Shown here: positions 55,982 to 64,000 of the stretch, one piece after another
Numbering within the stretch: the stretch's first letter is position 1
Layout of the letters: every line of letters starts with the position of its first letter
Source: Phycisphaeraceae bacterium
GTDB lineage: Bacteria > Planctomycetota > Phycisphaerae > Phycisphaerales > UBA1924
Direction: 5' to 3'
Assembly (NCBI GenBank): GCA_023898685.1
Contig: CP060234.1
Span: 248,001 to 312,000 of the forward strand
DNA: 64,000 nt
Made by a program: the position numbers and the translations under genes
Notes under the pieces: generated by a model
Databases searched by the model: none
Told to the model about the DNA's origin: nothing
Seen by the model: the letters and a program-made list of their open reading frames with translations, nothing else

Positions 55982-57493
55982 TCAATCGAAATACCGCCGC
56001 AGGAACGCCGGCACATCGTCCGCTTGCGTCATCCTCACCACCTCGAGCAGCCGCCCCAGATCGCGCTTCGTCTTCGCCTCGATCTCCTCGGCGCTGATCT
56101 CGATGTCATCGAGCTCGCGCACAAAGCGGTACCTCGAGCGCCCGTCCCCGCCATCCACCGGCTCGATCGCCCCGTATTTGGCGAGCGAGATCAGGGCGTA
56201 CTCGACGATCCCGCCCCCCATGCCGTGGGCGTGCCCCTTGCCGATCACATCGAGCCTGAGATCGTCGGCGTCGAACGTCGCGTGCCCCGACTGACCACCG
56301 GCATCCCCGCCGTATCGCCTCGCGATCTGGGCCATCGTCGACATCAAAAGGTCGGCCGGCGGATTCATCCACCGCGTGAACTCGTGCTGGATCGCCAGAT
56401 CATCCTGGCTGTAGAGCAGCACGCACGCCGAGGGGTCGCCATCGCGCCCGGCCCGCCCGATCTCCTGGTAGTACGCCTCGACGCTGCCCGGCACCTGGGC
56501 GTGGACGATGAATCGGATGTCGGGCTTGTCAACCCCCATGCCGAAGGCGTTGGTCGCGCAGAGCAGCAGTGGTCTGTCGGGCGTCGCCTCGACGAACTTG
56601 CGGTACACGCGCTTCTTCTGCTTGGGATCGAGCCGGCCGTGGTAGATGTCGATGTCGAAATCGCCGCCGAGCGCCCGCCGAACCTCGTCGGTCATCCGCT
56701 CGAGGTCCTTGATGAGCGCGAAGTAGACGATGCCGGTGCCGCCCATCTCGCGCGCGATCTCGCCGATCCGCGTGACCTTGTCGTCGTCGTCCCAGACCGG
56801 CTCGACCGTCATGGAGAGATTGGGGCGCTCGATGCCGGTGGCGAACAAAGGCATCGAGGTCTCGTCGTCGCCCAGCACCGCCCGGATGTCGTCGCGCACC
56901 GTCCGCGTCGCCGTCGCGGTCAGCGCGATGGTGCGGGGCGAGCCCAGCAGACGCTTGAACTCGCCCACACGCTGGTAGGCGGGGCGCAGGTCGTGCCCCC
57001 ACTTGCTGATGCAGTGCGCCTCGTCGACCGCGAGCAGATGCACCCCGCCCGGCACGGCCCTCAACGCCTCGACGAACGCTTCCCGCTCCATCCGCTCGGG
57101 GGTCGCGTACATCAGGTCATACCCGCCCTTCGCGAGCGTCGCGTACCGCTTCTCACGCGTCGCCTTCGCGACCGTCGAATTGACGTACTGCGCGCGCACG
57201 CCCCTGGCCCGCAAAACGCTCACCTGGTCCTCCATCAGCGCGATGAGCGGGCTAAAGACCAGGCAAACGCCCGGTGATTCCCGAGCCAGCGCCCGCTCGC
57301 GCGCCTTCACCAGCGCCGGCAACTGACAGCACAAACTCTTGCCCGACCCTGTGGGCCAGACGACCAGCGCATCGCCCTCCGTTCGGTCGATCCCCAGCAC
57401 GCGATCGATCACGGGTCCCTGCTCGGGGCGGAGGGCGTCGAAGCCGAAGGTGTTGCGGAGAACGTGCTGGACGAGGTCTGAGCGCAAGGCCAT
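55982..57493 (-). CDS. RecQ-family ATP-dependent DNA helicase, short form
   Basis: This 503-residue SF2 helicase has a Walker A (VVWPTGSGKS), the DEAH box (AVDEAHCISKWGHDLRP, including the RecQ aromatic-rich loop region), motif III IALTATAT and motif VI QEIGRAGRDG. The C-terminal zinc-binding cysteines of RecQ are not apparent, and the last 100 residues are a divergent winged-helix-like tail, so it may be a RecQ-like or RecS-like variant. Start 57493 is preferred over the upstream ATG 57553 because the family begins here. A GGCGCT-TTCG-AGCGCC hairpin lies just 5' of it. Confidence 0.9.
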   Translation of the reverse strand: MALRSDLVQHVLRNTFGFDALRPEQGPVIDRVLGIDRTEGDALVVWPTGSGKSLCCQLPALVKARERALARESPGVCLVFSPLIALMEDQVSVLRARGVRAQYVNSTVAKATREKRYATLAKGGYDLMYATPERMEREAFVEALRAVPGGVHLLAVDEAHCISKWGHDLRPAYQRVGEFKRLLGSPRTIALTATATRTVRDDIRAVLGDDETSMPLFATGIERPNLSMTVEPVWDDDDKVTRIGEIAREMGGTGIVYFALIKDLERMTDEVRRALGGDFDIDIYHGRLDPKQKKRVYRKFVEATPDRPLLLCATNAFGMGVDKPDIRFIVHAQVPGSVEAYYQEIGRAGRDGDPSACVLLYSQDDLAIQHEFTRWMNPPADLLMSTMAQIARRYGGDAGGQSGHATFDADDLRLDVIGKGHAHGMGGGIVEYALISLAKYGAIEPVDGGDGRSRYRFVRELDDIEISAEEIEAKTKRDLGRLLEVVRMTQADDVPAFLRRYFD

Positions 57494-57505
57494 CGAACAA
57501 CCATT

Positions 57506-57521
57506 GGCGCTCGAAAGCGCC
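57506..57521 (-). other. UUCG-capped hairpin upstream of the recQ-like gene
   Basis: On the minus strand GGCGCT-TTCG-AGCGCC forms a 6-bp stem with a stable tetraloop, 12 bases before the start codon. It would be part of the leader if transcription begins further upstream. The role is unknown. Confidence 0.4.
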
Positions 57522-57627
57522 TTGACGAGCCTGCGTCGCAAGCGGTGGACCAAGCGCCGTCCGCCGACGTCCAGCGCCCCGCCCGCGGTGATACGTCGAT
57601 CTCAGGGATTAGCCGCCCGTGGTTCGG

Positions 57628-57633
57628 TATGCT
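57628..57633 (+). promoter_or_regulatory. -10-like TATGCT immediately upstream of the 143-residue gene
   Basis: TATGCT ends 5 bases before the GTG at 57639, with only G residues and a C between. Confidence 0.42.
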
Positions 57634-57638
57634 GGGGC

Positions 57639-58070
57639 GTGGTCCTGCTGTACGCCCTCTTGGGTGTGATTCTCCTGCGGTTTCTCCTGTCCTTCGCCTG
57701 TGACGTCGTCATCTTGGTGCTGCGCAAGTGGCGGCTTGCGCGTGCCGCCGCGGACCCAAGGCGAGATTCTGTCGCGATCGAGATCGGCTATCCGGTCGAT
57801 GTAGGCGGCGATGCTCATGACGAGATCCTCGCGGACGTCCGGGTGATCCGCACCAGGATCGCCTCGGCCCTGGCCGCGGCCCGCGCCGGGCGAGTCGTCG
57901 GTGTTGAGCACGAGCGCGGGCGCAGCCGGATTCGCTGCGAAGGTGACACGATCCGCGAGCTGATTAACGCGGTCGGACCTGTGCTCGAGGCGAATCCGAC
58001 GCCGTATGCGGTGGCCGTCGTGACGCAAGCAGCCGCGTCGGACGAACCGGAGGTGTTTCTTGTGCCCTGA
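57639..58070 (+). CDS. Hypothetical single-pass membrane protein
   Basis: This 143-residue protein has one N-terminal membrane helix (LYALLGVILLRFLLSFACDVV, about 4-28) followed by a basic stretch and a small alpha/beta domain (about 45-140). No motif identifies a family. The GTG start is supported by a -10-like TATGCT just upstream. It diverges from the recQ-like gene and precedes miaA by about 100 bp. Confidence 0.6.
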   Translation: MVLLYALLGVILLRFLLSFACDVVILVLRKWRLARAAADPRRDSVAIEIGYPVDVGGDAHDEILADVRVIRTRIASALAAARAGRVVGVEHERGRSRIRCEGDTIRELINAVGPVLEANPTPYAVAVVTQAAASDEPEVFLVP

Positions 58071-58106
58071 TCTCCTGCAAGAGAGCTCGGGCGACCGTAC
58101 GACCAC

Positions 58107-58132
58107 GTCCTTCATTGGTGCTTCAGGCTCGT
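58107..58132. repeat. Degenerate single arm of the family C inverted repeat
   Basis: GTCCTTCATTGGTGCTTCAG and the following bases match the right arm of 54649-54674 with a few changes. No matching left arm is nearby, so this is a decayed copy. It lies just before miaA. Confidence 0.6.
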
Positions 58133-58174
58133 CGCGGACCACGATCGAAGAAGCCCCGACGCATAACCTCCCCC

Positions 58175-59104
58175 GTGCCTTCAATCCCCGTCATCGTGGG
58201 CCCCACCGCGGGCGGCAAGACCTCGCTCGCCGTCCTCGTCGCCCACACGCTCACCGACCGAGGGCACCGGGCCGAGATCATCTCCGCCGACTCCGTGCAG
58301 ATCTTCCGCCACATGGACATCGGCTCGGCCAAGCCCGATGACGAGGAGCGCGGAGGCGTCCCCCACCACCTCATCGATGTCGTCAATCCGGAGGACCGCT
58401 TCACCGTCCACGACTGGCTGCGGGCCGCGGAGCCGGCGGTCGATGACATCCAGAGCCGGGGCGCGATCCCGATCGTCGTGGGCGGCACCAATCTCTACAT
58501 CAAGGCCTTCCTCGAGGGCCTCTTCGAGGGGCCCGAGCCCGATGAGGCGCTGCGCGACGAGCTCCGCGCGATGATCCAGGCCGACCGCCGCGCCGAGCTC
58601 GAGCGTGTCGACCCCGCCGCGGCCGAGCGGATCCATCCGAACGACGAGCGCCGCACCGTGCGCGCGCTCGAGGTCTACCGGCAGACGGGCGTCCCGATCT
58701 CCGAGCACCAGAAGCAGTGGGACGAGGGTGTCCGCCCCGGCGCCCGTCTGCTGGGGCTCGACTGGCCGACCGAGACGATCAACCGCCGCATCAACGCGCG
58801 TGTGAAGCAGATGATGCAGGCCGGCCTTCTCGATGAGGTCCGCACGCTCGCCCCGCGCCTGGGCCCGCAGGCCCGCGAGGCGCTGGGCTACAAGCAGCTC
58901 CTCCGCCATCTGGCAAGCGACTGGACGCTCGACGAGGCGGTCGAGCAGATCAAGATCGAGACCCGCCGGTTCGCCAAGAACCAGCGGACCTGGCTCCGCC
59001 GCCTGCGGCGAACCCCTGATTCAAGGTGGTTTTGCCCACACGAGGAAGAACCCGCAAAGATCGCCCGAGTCATGGTCGATGCCTGCCTCTTGGGCAGGGA
59101 ATAG
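58175..59104 (+). CDS. miaA: tRNA dimethylallyltransferase
   Basis: This 309-residue enzyme transfers a dimethylallyl group to A37 of tRNAs reading UNN codons. The P-loop GPTAGGKTSL (about 9-18), AEIISADSVQIFRHMDIGSAKP, GGTNLYIKAFLEGL and AREALGYKQLL are family motifs, as is IKIETRRFAKNQRTWLRR. An in-frame upstream ATG at 58115 lies within a decayed family C repeat, so the GTG at 58175 is preferred; it gives the standard N-terminus. The substrate isoprenoid could come from the pathway of the nearby ispF. Confidence 0.94.
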   Translation: MPSIPVIVGPTAGGKTSLAVLVAHTLTDRGHRAEIISADSVQIFRHMDIGSAKPDDEERGGVPHHLIDVVNPEDRFTVHDWLRAAEPAVDDIQSRGAIPIVVGGTNLYIKAFLEGLFEGPEPDEALRDELRAMIQADRRAELERVDPAAAERIHPNDERRTVRALEVYRQTGVPISEHQKQWDEGVRPGARLLGLDWPTETINRRINARVKQMMQAGLLDEVRTLAPRLGPQAREALGYKQLLRHLASDWTLDEAVEQIKIETRRFAKNQRTWLRRLRRTPDSRWFCPHEEEPAKIARVMVDACLLGRE

Positions 59105-59268
59105 CCTATTTCGCCGGCTTTCTCCCCTGTTTTGGCGGACGAAGAACCGACCTCTCGGATGAAATTTCCGGGCGGTCGGCCGGATTTCAGGCTTGACAAC
59201 GGGCCGAATGGCGTGTTCTCTCCGGTCCACGGAGCGTGAGATTCCCCGACAACCCACCGAACGGCACC

Positions 59269-62073
59269 ATGGCGAAGAAGACCGGCACCAGGAAGACCAC
59301 GACCAAGAAGACGGCCAAGAAGGCCGGGAAGAAGGTCGGTTCGCGCTCGCGTGGCCGGCAGAGCTACGCGGCGGGCGACGCCAAGGGCAAGAGCCTGGTG
59401 ATCGTCGAGAGCCCGTCGAAGGCGAAGACCATCAACAAATACCTGGGCGACAACTACCTGGTGCTCGCGAGCATCGGCCATGTCCGCGACCTGCCCAGCA
59501 AGAACCCCAAGGGCGTCAAGCGGCCCGTGCCGGGTGTCGACCTCGAGAAGCGCTTCCAGCCCGAGTACGAGATCCTCAGCGGCAAGGAGCAGGTCATCAG
59601 GGACCTCAAGCGGGCCGCGAAGGACGCGTTGGGCTCGGGCGGCGAGGTCTGGTTCGCGACCGACCTTGACCGCGAGGGTGAGGCGATCGCGTGGCACCTG
59701 GCCGAGGAACTGGGGATCGGCGCGCGGGAGGCCAAGCGGGTGGTGTTCGCCGCGATCACGAAGCGCGAGATCGACCGCGCGTTCTCGAACCCCCACCCGA
59801 TCGACATCGACCGCGTCAACGCCCAGCAGGCGCGGCGGATCCTCGACCGCATCGTGGGCTACCAGGTCTCTCCGCTGCTGTGGAAGAAGGTCGCGCGGGG
59901 GCTGAGCGCCGGCCGCGTGCAGTCGGTCGCGGTGCGGCTGGTCGTCGAGCGGGAGCGAGAGATCCGGGCGTTCGTTCCCGATGAATCCTGGTCGATCAAC
60001 GCCTGCTTTGCCCTGAGCGAATCGGAGGCGGCGAAGCTCGCGCCCGACTGGCGCGACTTCCTCGCGACGCCCGCCGAGAACGGCAACGGGCGCAAGAACG
60101 GGGGCCCGACCGTCAAGGCCCAGAACGCCTGGCTGAGCGAGCGCCGATCGATCCGGGCCGAGCTGATCGAGGTCGGCGGCGGCAGGCTCGACATCGGGTA
60201 CAGGCACGAAGGCACGGAGGCACGGGGGCACGAAGGGGAGACCCCAGATCTGACGCCGAGCGTCCGCGAGGTCGCGGCCCTCGCCGGCCTGCGTGACATC
60301 GACGCGATGGTCACCGAGGACGAGTCGGGCAAGGGCCCGGCGCGATTCCGCCGGCGCGTGTGGGGCACGCCCGATCCGTCGGTCCCCTACGCGATCAGGA
60401 GCATCGAGACCAAGCGGACGAGCACCCGGGCCTCCGCCCCGTTCATCACATCGACGTTGCAGCAGGCCGCGTCCACCCGGCTGGGCTTCAACGCCCAGCG
60501 GACGATGCGGGCCGCCCAGGCGCTCTACGAGGGCGTGAACATCCCGGGCGAGGGGCCCGTCGGCCTGATCACCTACATGCGTACCGACTCGACCCACCTC
60601 ACGGGTGAGGCGATCGAGATGGCCCGCACCTACATCTCCAAGACGTTCGGCGATCAATACCTGCCCGAAAAACCCAACTTCTTCACGTCCTCCAACAAGG
60701 CGGCGCAGGAGGCGCACGAGGCGATCCGCCCGACCGATGCGCTGCGTCACCCGGACAGGGTTTCCAAGAGCCTCAGCGCCGACCAGGCCAAGCTCTACCG
60801 CCTGATCTGGGAGCGGTTCGTCGCCTGCCAGATGACGCCCGCCCAGTGGGACTCGACGACATTCCTCATCGAGGGCGGCACCGACCCGGCCCACCCCTGC
60901 CTGTTCAAGGCGTCGGGCCGCCGCCTCGCGTTCGACGGGCACTACCGCGTCACCGGCGTACCGATGAACGGCGACGACATCGTGCTGCCCGATCTCTCGG
61001 AAGGCCAGGACATGCGGGCCTTCCACATCGACCCGCAGCAGAAGTTCTCGAGCCCACCCCCTCGCTACACCGAGGCGAGCCTGATCAAAGTGCTCGAGAG
61101 CGAGGGCATCGGGCGGCCCTCAACCTATGCCTCGATCATCGGGGTGATCCAGGACCGCAAGTACGTCGAGCAGCTCGAGCGCCGCTTCTTCGCGACCGAC
61201 CTGGGCGAGGTGGTCACCGACAAGCTCGTCGAGGCCTTCCCCGACCTGCTCAGCGTGGGCTACACCCGCGAGATGGAATCCAAGCTCGACAAGGTCGAGG
61301 ACGACCACCTCGACTGGATCCAGATGCTCAGCGACTTCTACGCCCCGTTCAAGCAGTCGCTCGCACGGGCCGAGGACGAGCTCCAGCACGCCAAGGCCGA
61401 GGTGCAGCCCGCGCCAGAGCAGTACCGCTGCCAGAAGTGCGGAGCCTCGCTCGTCTACCGCTTCGGCAAGAACGGGCGGTTCCTGAGCTGCTCGACCTAC
61501 CCCGAGTGCGACTACGCCTGCCCCTGCGACCGCGAGGGCAAGCCCCGCCCCGCCGAGTTCGTCAACATCCGCTGCCCCAGGACGGGCCGCCCGATGATCC
61601 GCAAGACCGGGCGCTTCGGCCCGTTCATCACGACCCTGCTGGTGGACGGCGAGGGACCCGAGGCGGGCATCATCCTCAACATCGACAAGAAGGGCCACGT
61701 CACCGCCCCCTCGCCGCCGGCGCTCGAGACCGATCTGCCCTGCCCGACGTGCGAGGCCCCGCTCAATCTCCGCGACGGCCTCCGCGGCCCGTGGCTGGGC
61801 TGCTCCCGCTTCCCCAAGTGCCGGGGTCGCGGCAAGTGGGCCGAGCTCGACGAGGCGAAGAAGGCCGCGCTCGAGAAGCAGCTGAGCGAGCACCTCCACG
61901 CCCACCCGATCCCGATCATCGAGACGCTGGACGGGAAGAAACTGACCGACGAGAAGGGCAAGCCCGTGAAGGATGCGCCCACGGTCGATCAGTTGCTGCT
62001 GGACGAGGACCCGCGCGAAGTCCCGCCCGGCACCGCGGGGCGCATGGAGCCGGAACTGCATTCGGTGGCGTGA
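59269..62073 (+). CDS. topA: DNA topoisomerase I
   Basis: This 934-residue type IA topoisomerase relaxes negatively supercoiled DNA. It has a Lys/Thr-rich basic N-terminus (about 1-35, histone H1-like), a Toprim domain (VIVESPSKAKTINKYL and ATDLDREGEAIAWHL), the catalytic Tyr Y436 in GLITYMRTDST, and three C-terminal zinc-finger/topo-C units with CxxC pairs (RCQKCGASL and PCPTCEAPL). Residues about 312-324 are encoded by a four-unit 8-bp tandem repeat. ATG 59269 is preferred over an earlier in-frame ATG at 59236, giving MAKKTGTRK. Confidence 0.95.
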   Translation: MAKKTGTRKTTTKKTAKKAGKKVGSRSRGRQSYAAGDAKGKSLVIVESPSKAKTINKYLGDNYLVLASIGHVRDLPSKNPKGVKRPVPGVDLEKRFQPEYEILSGKEQVIRDLKRAAKDALGSGGEVWFATDLDREGEAIAWHLAEELGIGAREAKRVVFAAITKREIDRAFSNPHPIDIDRVNAQQARRILDRIVGYQVSPLLWKKVARGLSAGRVQSVAVRLVVEREREIRAFVPDESWSINACFALSESEAAKLAPDWRDFLATPAENGNGRKNGGPTVKAQNAWLSERRSIRAELIEVGGGRLDIGYRHEGTEARGHEGETPDLTPSVREVAALAGLRDIDAMVTEDESGKGPARFRRRVWGTPDPSVPYAIRSIETKRTSTRASAPFITSTLQQAASTRLGFNAQRTMRAAQALYEGVNIPGEGPVGLITYMRTDSTHLTGEAIEMARTYISKTFGDQYLPEKPNFFTSSNKAAQEAHEAIRPTDALRHPDRVSKSLSADQAKLYRLIWERFVACQMTPAQWDSTTFLIEGGTDPAHPCLFKASGRRLAFDGHYRVTGVPMNGDDIVLPDLSEGQDMRAFHIDPQQKFSSPPPRYTEASLIKVLESEGIGRPSTYASIIGVIQDRKYVEQLERRFFATDLGEVVTDKLVEAFPDLLSVGYTREMESKLDKVEDDHLDWIQMLSDFYAPFKQSLARAEDELQHAKAEVQPAPEQYRCQKCGASLVYRFGKNGRFLSCSTYPECDYACPCDREGKPRPAEFVNIRCPRTGRPMIRKTGRFGPFITTLLVDGEGPEAGIILNIDKKGHVTAPSPPALETDLPCPTCEAPLNLRDGLRGPWLGCSRFPKCRGRGKWAELDEAKKAALEKQLSEHLHAHPIPIIETLDGKKLTDEKGKPVKDAPTVDQLLLDEDPREVPPGTAGRMEPELHSVA
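60203..60234. repeat. Four-unit 8-bp tandem repeat inside topA
   Basis: Four successive 8-mers (GGCACGAA, GGCACGGA, GGCACGGG, GGCACGAA) lie in frame and encode RHEGTEARGHEGE. Similar tandem units are, from memory, common in non-coding DNA of planctomycetes. Here they form a charged loop in the topoisomerase. Confidence 0.8.
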
Positions 62074-62106
62074 GCGCTCGGCGTGAGTCCATGAACTGCA
62101 ATCCCG

Positions 62107-62189
62107 GACGAGGCCCTGGCGCCAGCCTGGGCTCATGGCACATCGAAATCGCACGAACGGAGAGCCCAGGCTGGTGCCAGGGCCTCGTC
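62107..62189. repeat. Inverted repeat, family F, copy 1
   Basis: The 28-base arms (62107-62134 and 62162-62189) pair at 27 of 28 positions around a 27-base loop. The left arm begins GACGAGGCCCTGGCGCCAGC. A related copy follows at 62336-62441. Confidence 0.88.
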
Positions 62190-62335
62190 TTCTGAATCCC
62201 GCGCTCGTCAGACGCCGCTGGTGCCGTGGTTCATCGCGGAGCGTGAACCACGAGCGGACGGCGCCGGCAGTCCGCCGCCTTCACCCGGTGGGATGAAGGC
62301 GGGCACCGAGCGCGTGTGAACAAGTCGCACCGCTG

Positions 62336-62441
62336 GACGAGACCCGGGCGCCAGCCCGGGTGTTCTTCGGGATACTCCGCCAGCGAACAGAACGCAATGC
62401 CAAAGGCCATAGAACACCCGGGCTCGCGCCCGGGTCTCGTC
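62336..62441. repeat. Inverted repeat, family F, copy 2
   Basis: The 31-base arms (62336-62366 and 62411-62441) pair at 30 of 31 positions around a 44-base loop. The left arm begins GACGAGACCCGGGCGCCAGC and differs from copy 1 at several positions that are compensated in the right arm. Confidence 0.88.
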
Positions 62442-62472
62442 CCTTGGTCGCGTGCGCCGACGGGACTACTCG

Positions 62473-63690
62473 TCAATCGTCGGGCACGCCCTCGTCGCGG
62501 ATCCGGGTCATCTCGTCGATGATCTGCTGGCGGACGTCGAGATCGGACGCGATCCAGAGCTGGTTGCCCCACGAAACGTAGGTATGGTGGTCACCACCGA
62601 GATCCATCCACCCGTCGGGATCGAATCGCTCCATCAGGAGCCCCATGATGTCCCGAATCTTCGACTGTCGAGCCTGCTCTTCAGTATCGTCAAACGGTGC
62701 GTAGTGCTTGCCATGTGCCGCGACGCCCAAAGTGTCGAGTGGAAACCTAAGGACGTACCGTCCGTGGAGCCTGGACGAATCGCTGATCGACGCGGGGAAC
62801 ACAACCGGACGCCGCAGGAGCGCCAAGCCATCGGCGATGCGATCTCGGAGTTCATCGGGCCCGATCACGATGAGACGGTCCCGGAAGCTCACGATGGCGC
62901 CCTCTGAGCCCCCGAAGTCAGCCCGGGAATCCTCGTCGTCGATCCAGATCAGGAGGTCGGCCAACTCGCAAGCGGTATCCCGCGAGAGGAGTTCACCGTG
63001 ATACCGAGGCTGGGCGAAGTAGAACGGATCGCCGTCGCAGACGTCAAGCCCGTATGTATATGTGATTGATGGCGCGAGGTCACCAACGTCATACATCCCC
63101 CACGGCCCAGTGACCGTCGCTCTACGGGAGCACGCCAGCCGATCCGGGAACGCGGCCCGCAATCGAGCAAGCCAGATGTCGAGCTGCCATCCCGAGCAGG
63201 TATCGAGGTCGTGATCCAGCTCCACCATGAGCGGCGACCACGGCGCCGGAACGCTGTCCGCGTCGCCATACCTGCTGGTGTACCAGACCGCCGGATCCAC
63301 CATCAGAACAAGCGCCGTCGTCGGCACCGCCCCGACCCAGCCCACCGCCCGGATGTCCCGCGCCGACCGCGCCAGGTGCCACCCCACCAGCATCACCGCC
63401 GCGGCCGCGACGAACCCCCACCGCCTCCGCGTCTTCCGCAGCGCCCGCCGCCCCTTCACCACCCGCCCGCACTCGGGGCATGTCAGCGGGTGATCGGGGG
63501 TGTCGTCGCCCGGCGTCCCCGTCATGTCGTAGCGGCACCTCGGGCAGCACTCCCGGGGCCGCCCCAGCCAGCCCGGGCGATCCCAGAACAACGCCCAGAG
63601 CGCCAGCACGACCGAGCCGACCAGCAACGCCCAGGCGAGCGGGGCCCACAACCACGCGGCGTCGAGGATGTCCGTCCATGTCAGCAGCAT
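62473..63690 (-). CDS. Membrane protein with zinc-ribbon motif, unknown function
   Basis: This 405-residue protein has an N-terminal membrane helix (about 14-36), a cytoplasmic zinc ribbon (CPRCRYDMTG and CPECG, about 49-77), a second helix (about 92-108) and a large domain of about 290 residues, presumably outside the cytoplasm, with scattered cysteines and many aromatic residues. The CRYDLTG-type ribbon next to a membrane helix is a recurrent planctomycete architecture with no assigned role. A minus-strand TACACT at 63701-63706 lies 10 bases before the start. Confidence 0.75.
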   Translation of the reverse strand: MLLTWTDILDAAWLWAPLAWALLVGSVVLALWALFWDRPGWLGRPRECCPRCRYDMTGTPGDDTPDHPLTCPECGRVVKGRRALRKTRRRWGFVAAAAVMLVGWHLARSARDIRAVGWVGAVPTTALVLMVDPAVWYTSRYGDADSVPAPWSPLMVELDHDLDTCSGWQLDIWLARLRAAFPDRLACSRRATVTGPWGMYDVGDLAPSITYTYGLDVCDGDPFYFAQPRYHGELLSRDTACELADLLIWIDDEDSRADFGGSEGAIVSFRDRLIVIGPDELRDRIADGLALLRRPVVFPASISDSSRLHGRYVLRFPLDTLGVAAHGKHYAPFDDTEEQARQSKIRDIMGLLMERFDPDGWMDLGGDHHTYVSWGNQLWIASDLDVRQQIIDEMTRIRDEGVPDD

Positions 63691-63767
63691 GGCTCAGACG
63701 AGTGTATTGGGAGGTGGACCGGAGGATGCAGCAAGCCAAAGTTCGCGAACCCGGCATTGTTCATGGC

Positions 63768-63870
63768 GGGGTGCCACGACTCGCCGTCCTCGGCGCAGTC
63801 GTGCGGTCGCGCGAAACGCGATGCTCACGCAGAGCACTGCTGCGCCGAAGACGGCGAGCAGTGGCACCCG
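63768..63870. repeat. Three-hairpin interspersed repeat, family A, copy 3
   Basis: It has the same orientation as copy 1 and is bounded by GGGTGCCAC and GTGGCACCC. Outer hairpins are CACGACT/AGTCGTG and CACTGCT/AGCAGTG. The middle hairpin is TCGCG/CGCGA around CGAAA, again different in sequence but paired. Confidence 0.88.
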
Positions 63871-63876
63871 TACGGA

Positions 63877-63963
63877 ACGAGCCCCGAGCGCCGGCGAAGG
63901 GCCGAAGTGCAACGACATTGGTGAGCCCTTGCACACCCGCCCCATCGCTCGCGCTCAGGGCTC
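63877..63963. repeat. Inverted repeat, family C, copy 3 (imperfect)
   Basis: The arms at 63877-63902 (ACGAGCCCCGAGCGCCGGCG...) and 63939-63963 (GCCCCATCGCTCGCGCTCAG...) pair imperfectly and match the other family C arms in length and order. Confidence 0.65.
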
Positions 63964-64000
63964 CTTGCCTGCTCCCCCGGAGCAGCACCGTTCGGAGAAC

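Larger units (their letters stand above)
62074..62472. other. Repeat-filled region between topA and the zinc-ribbon gene
   Basis: These 399 bases hold no gene. They contain two family F inverted repeats and, between them, two 9-bp hairpins: CGTGGTTCA/TGAACCACG (62225-62233 with 62244-62252) and CCGCCTTCA/TGAAGGCGG (62275-62283 with 62294-62302), each with a 10-base loop. Both flanking genes end here. Confidence 0.75.
63691..64000. other. Repeat-rich region at the window end, no gene seen
   Basis: The last 310 bases contain a minus-strand -10-like TACACT (63701-63706), family A copy 3 and a family C inverted repeat. No reading frame here resembles a protein family. A gene may begin beyond the window. 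Confidence 0.6.

Noticed and set aside
58115..58174. N-terminal extension of MiaA from an upstream ATG
   Set aside because: The extension falls in a decayed family C repeat, and the family N-terminus begins at the GTG at 58175.

Overview
The window is very GC-rich and densely coded on both strands, and reads as a chromosomal segment of a planctomycete, most likely of the Phycisphaerae. The main clues are two secreted proteins ending in the short Cys-bracketed dockerin-like module typical of that class (32.3-33.7 kb and 36.6-37.3 kb), a very long SecA (about 1,390 residues), a carbamoyltransferase-SxtJ-DUF5989 cassette, several Tat-exported Gfo/Idh/MocA oxidoreductases and many interspersed palindromic repeats. 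I see no rRNA, tRNA, CRISPR array, insertion sequence or prophage.

Layout. 0-3 kb: the end of a probable ABC exporter, then the carbamoyltransferase/SxtJ/DUF5989 cassette, probably for surface polysaccharide decoration. 3-9.7 kb: glycan use, with a secreted GH2 enzyme, a secreted GH127 arabinofuranosidase and an overlapping eda-kdgK pair. 9.9-14.9 kb: 2-oxoacid:ferredoxin oxidoreductase (korA-korB, minus strand) diverging from a NuoE-NuoF-like fusion that has lost nearly all Fe-S cysteines. 15-19.4 kb: a CheY-like receiver and a secreted LacZ-type GH2 with a LamG domain nested in it. 19.6-25.2 kb: a tricorn-type protease diverging from a nucleoside transporter. 25.3-29.9 kb: MocA-ApbE-MocA and a mono-haem membrane protein. 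30-33.7 kb: MoxR ATPase, a short flagellin and a secreted M64 peptidase. 33.9-38.5 kb: PhoU, Nudix, site-2 protease, dockerin-like protein, DinB and DUF1643. 38.5-42 kb: two ketoacyl synthases bracketing a degenerate GxxExxY protein. 42-49 kb: small membrane/TSCPD genes, SecA and a prepilin. 49-54.6 kb: a MarR-controlled RND efflux operon. 54.7-63.7 kb: a lipoprotein, ispF, recQ, miaA, topA and a zinc-ribbon membrane protein.

Two themes run across the genes. First, at least seven families of short inverted or tandem repeats occupy the intergenic spaces. Two are multi-hairpin elements whose stems are kept by compensating changes. Two repeats lie in frame inside conserved genes (apbE and topA). 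Second, a -10-like hexamer of the form TAYNCT/GATACT sits 5-7 bases before the start codon of at least nine genes, which suggests frequent leaderless transcription. All functional calls are from reading translated motifs and context; no database search was run.
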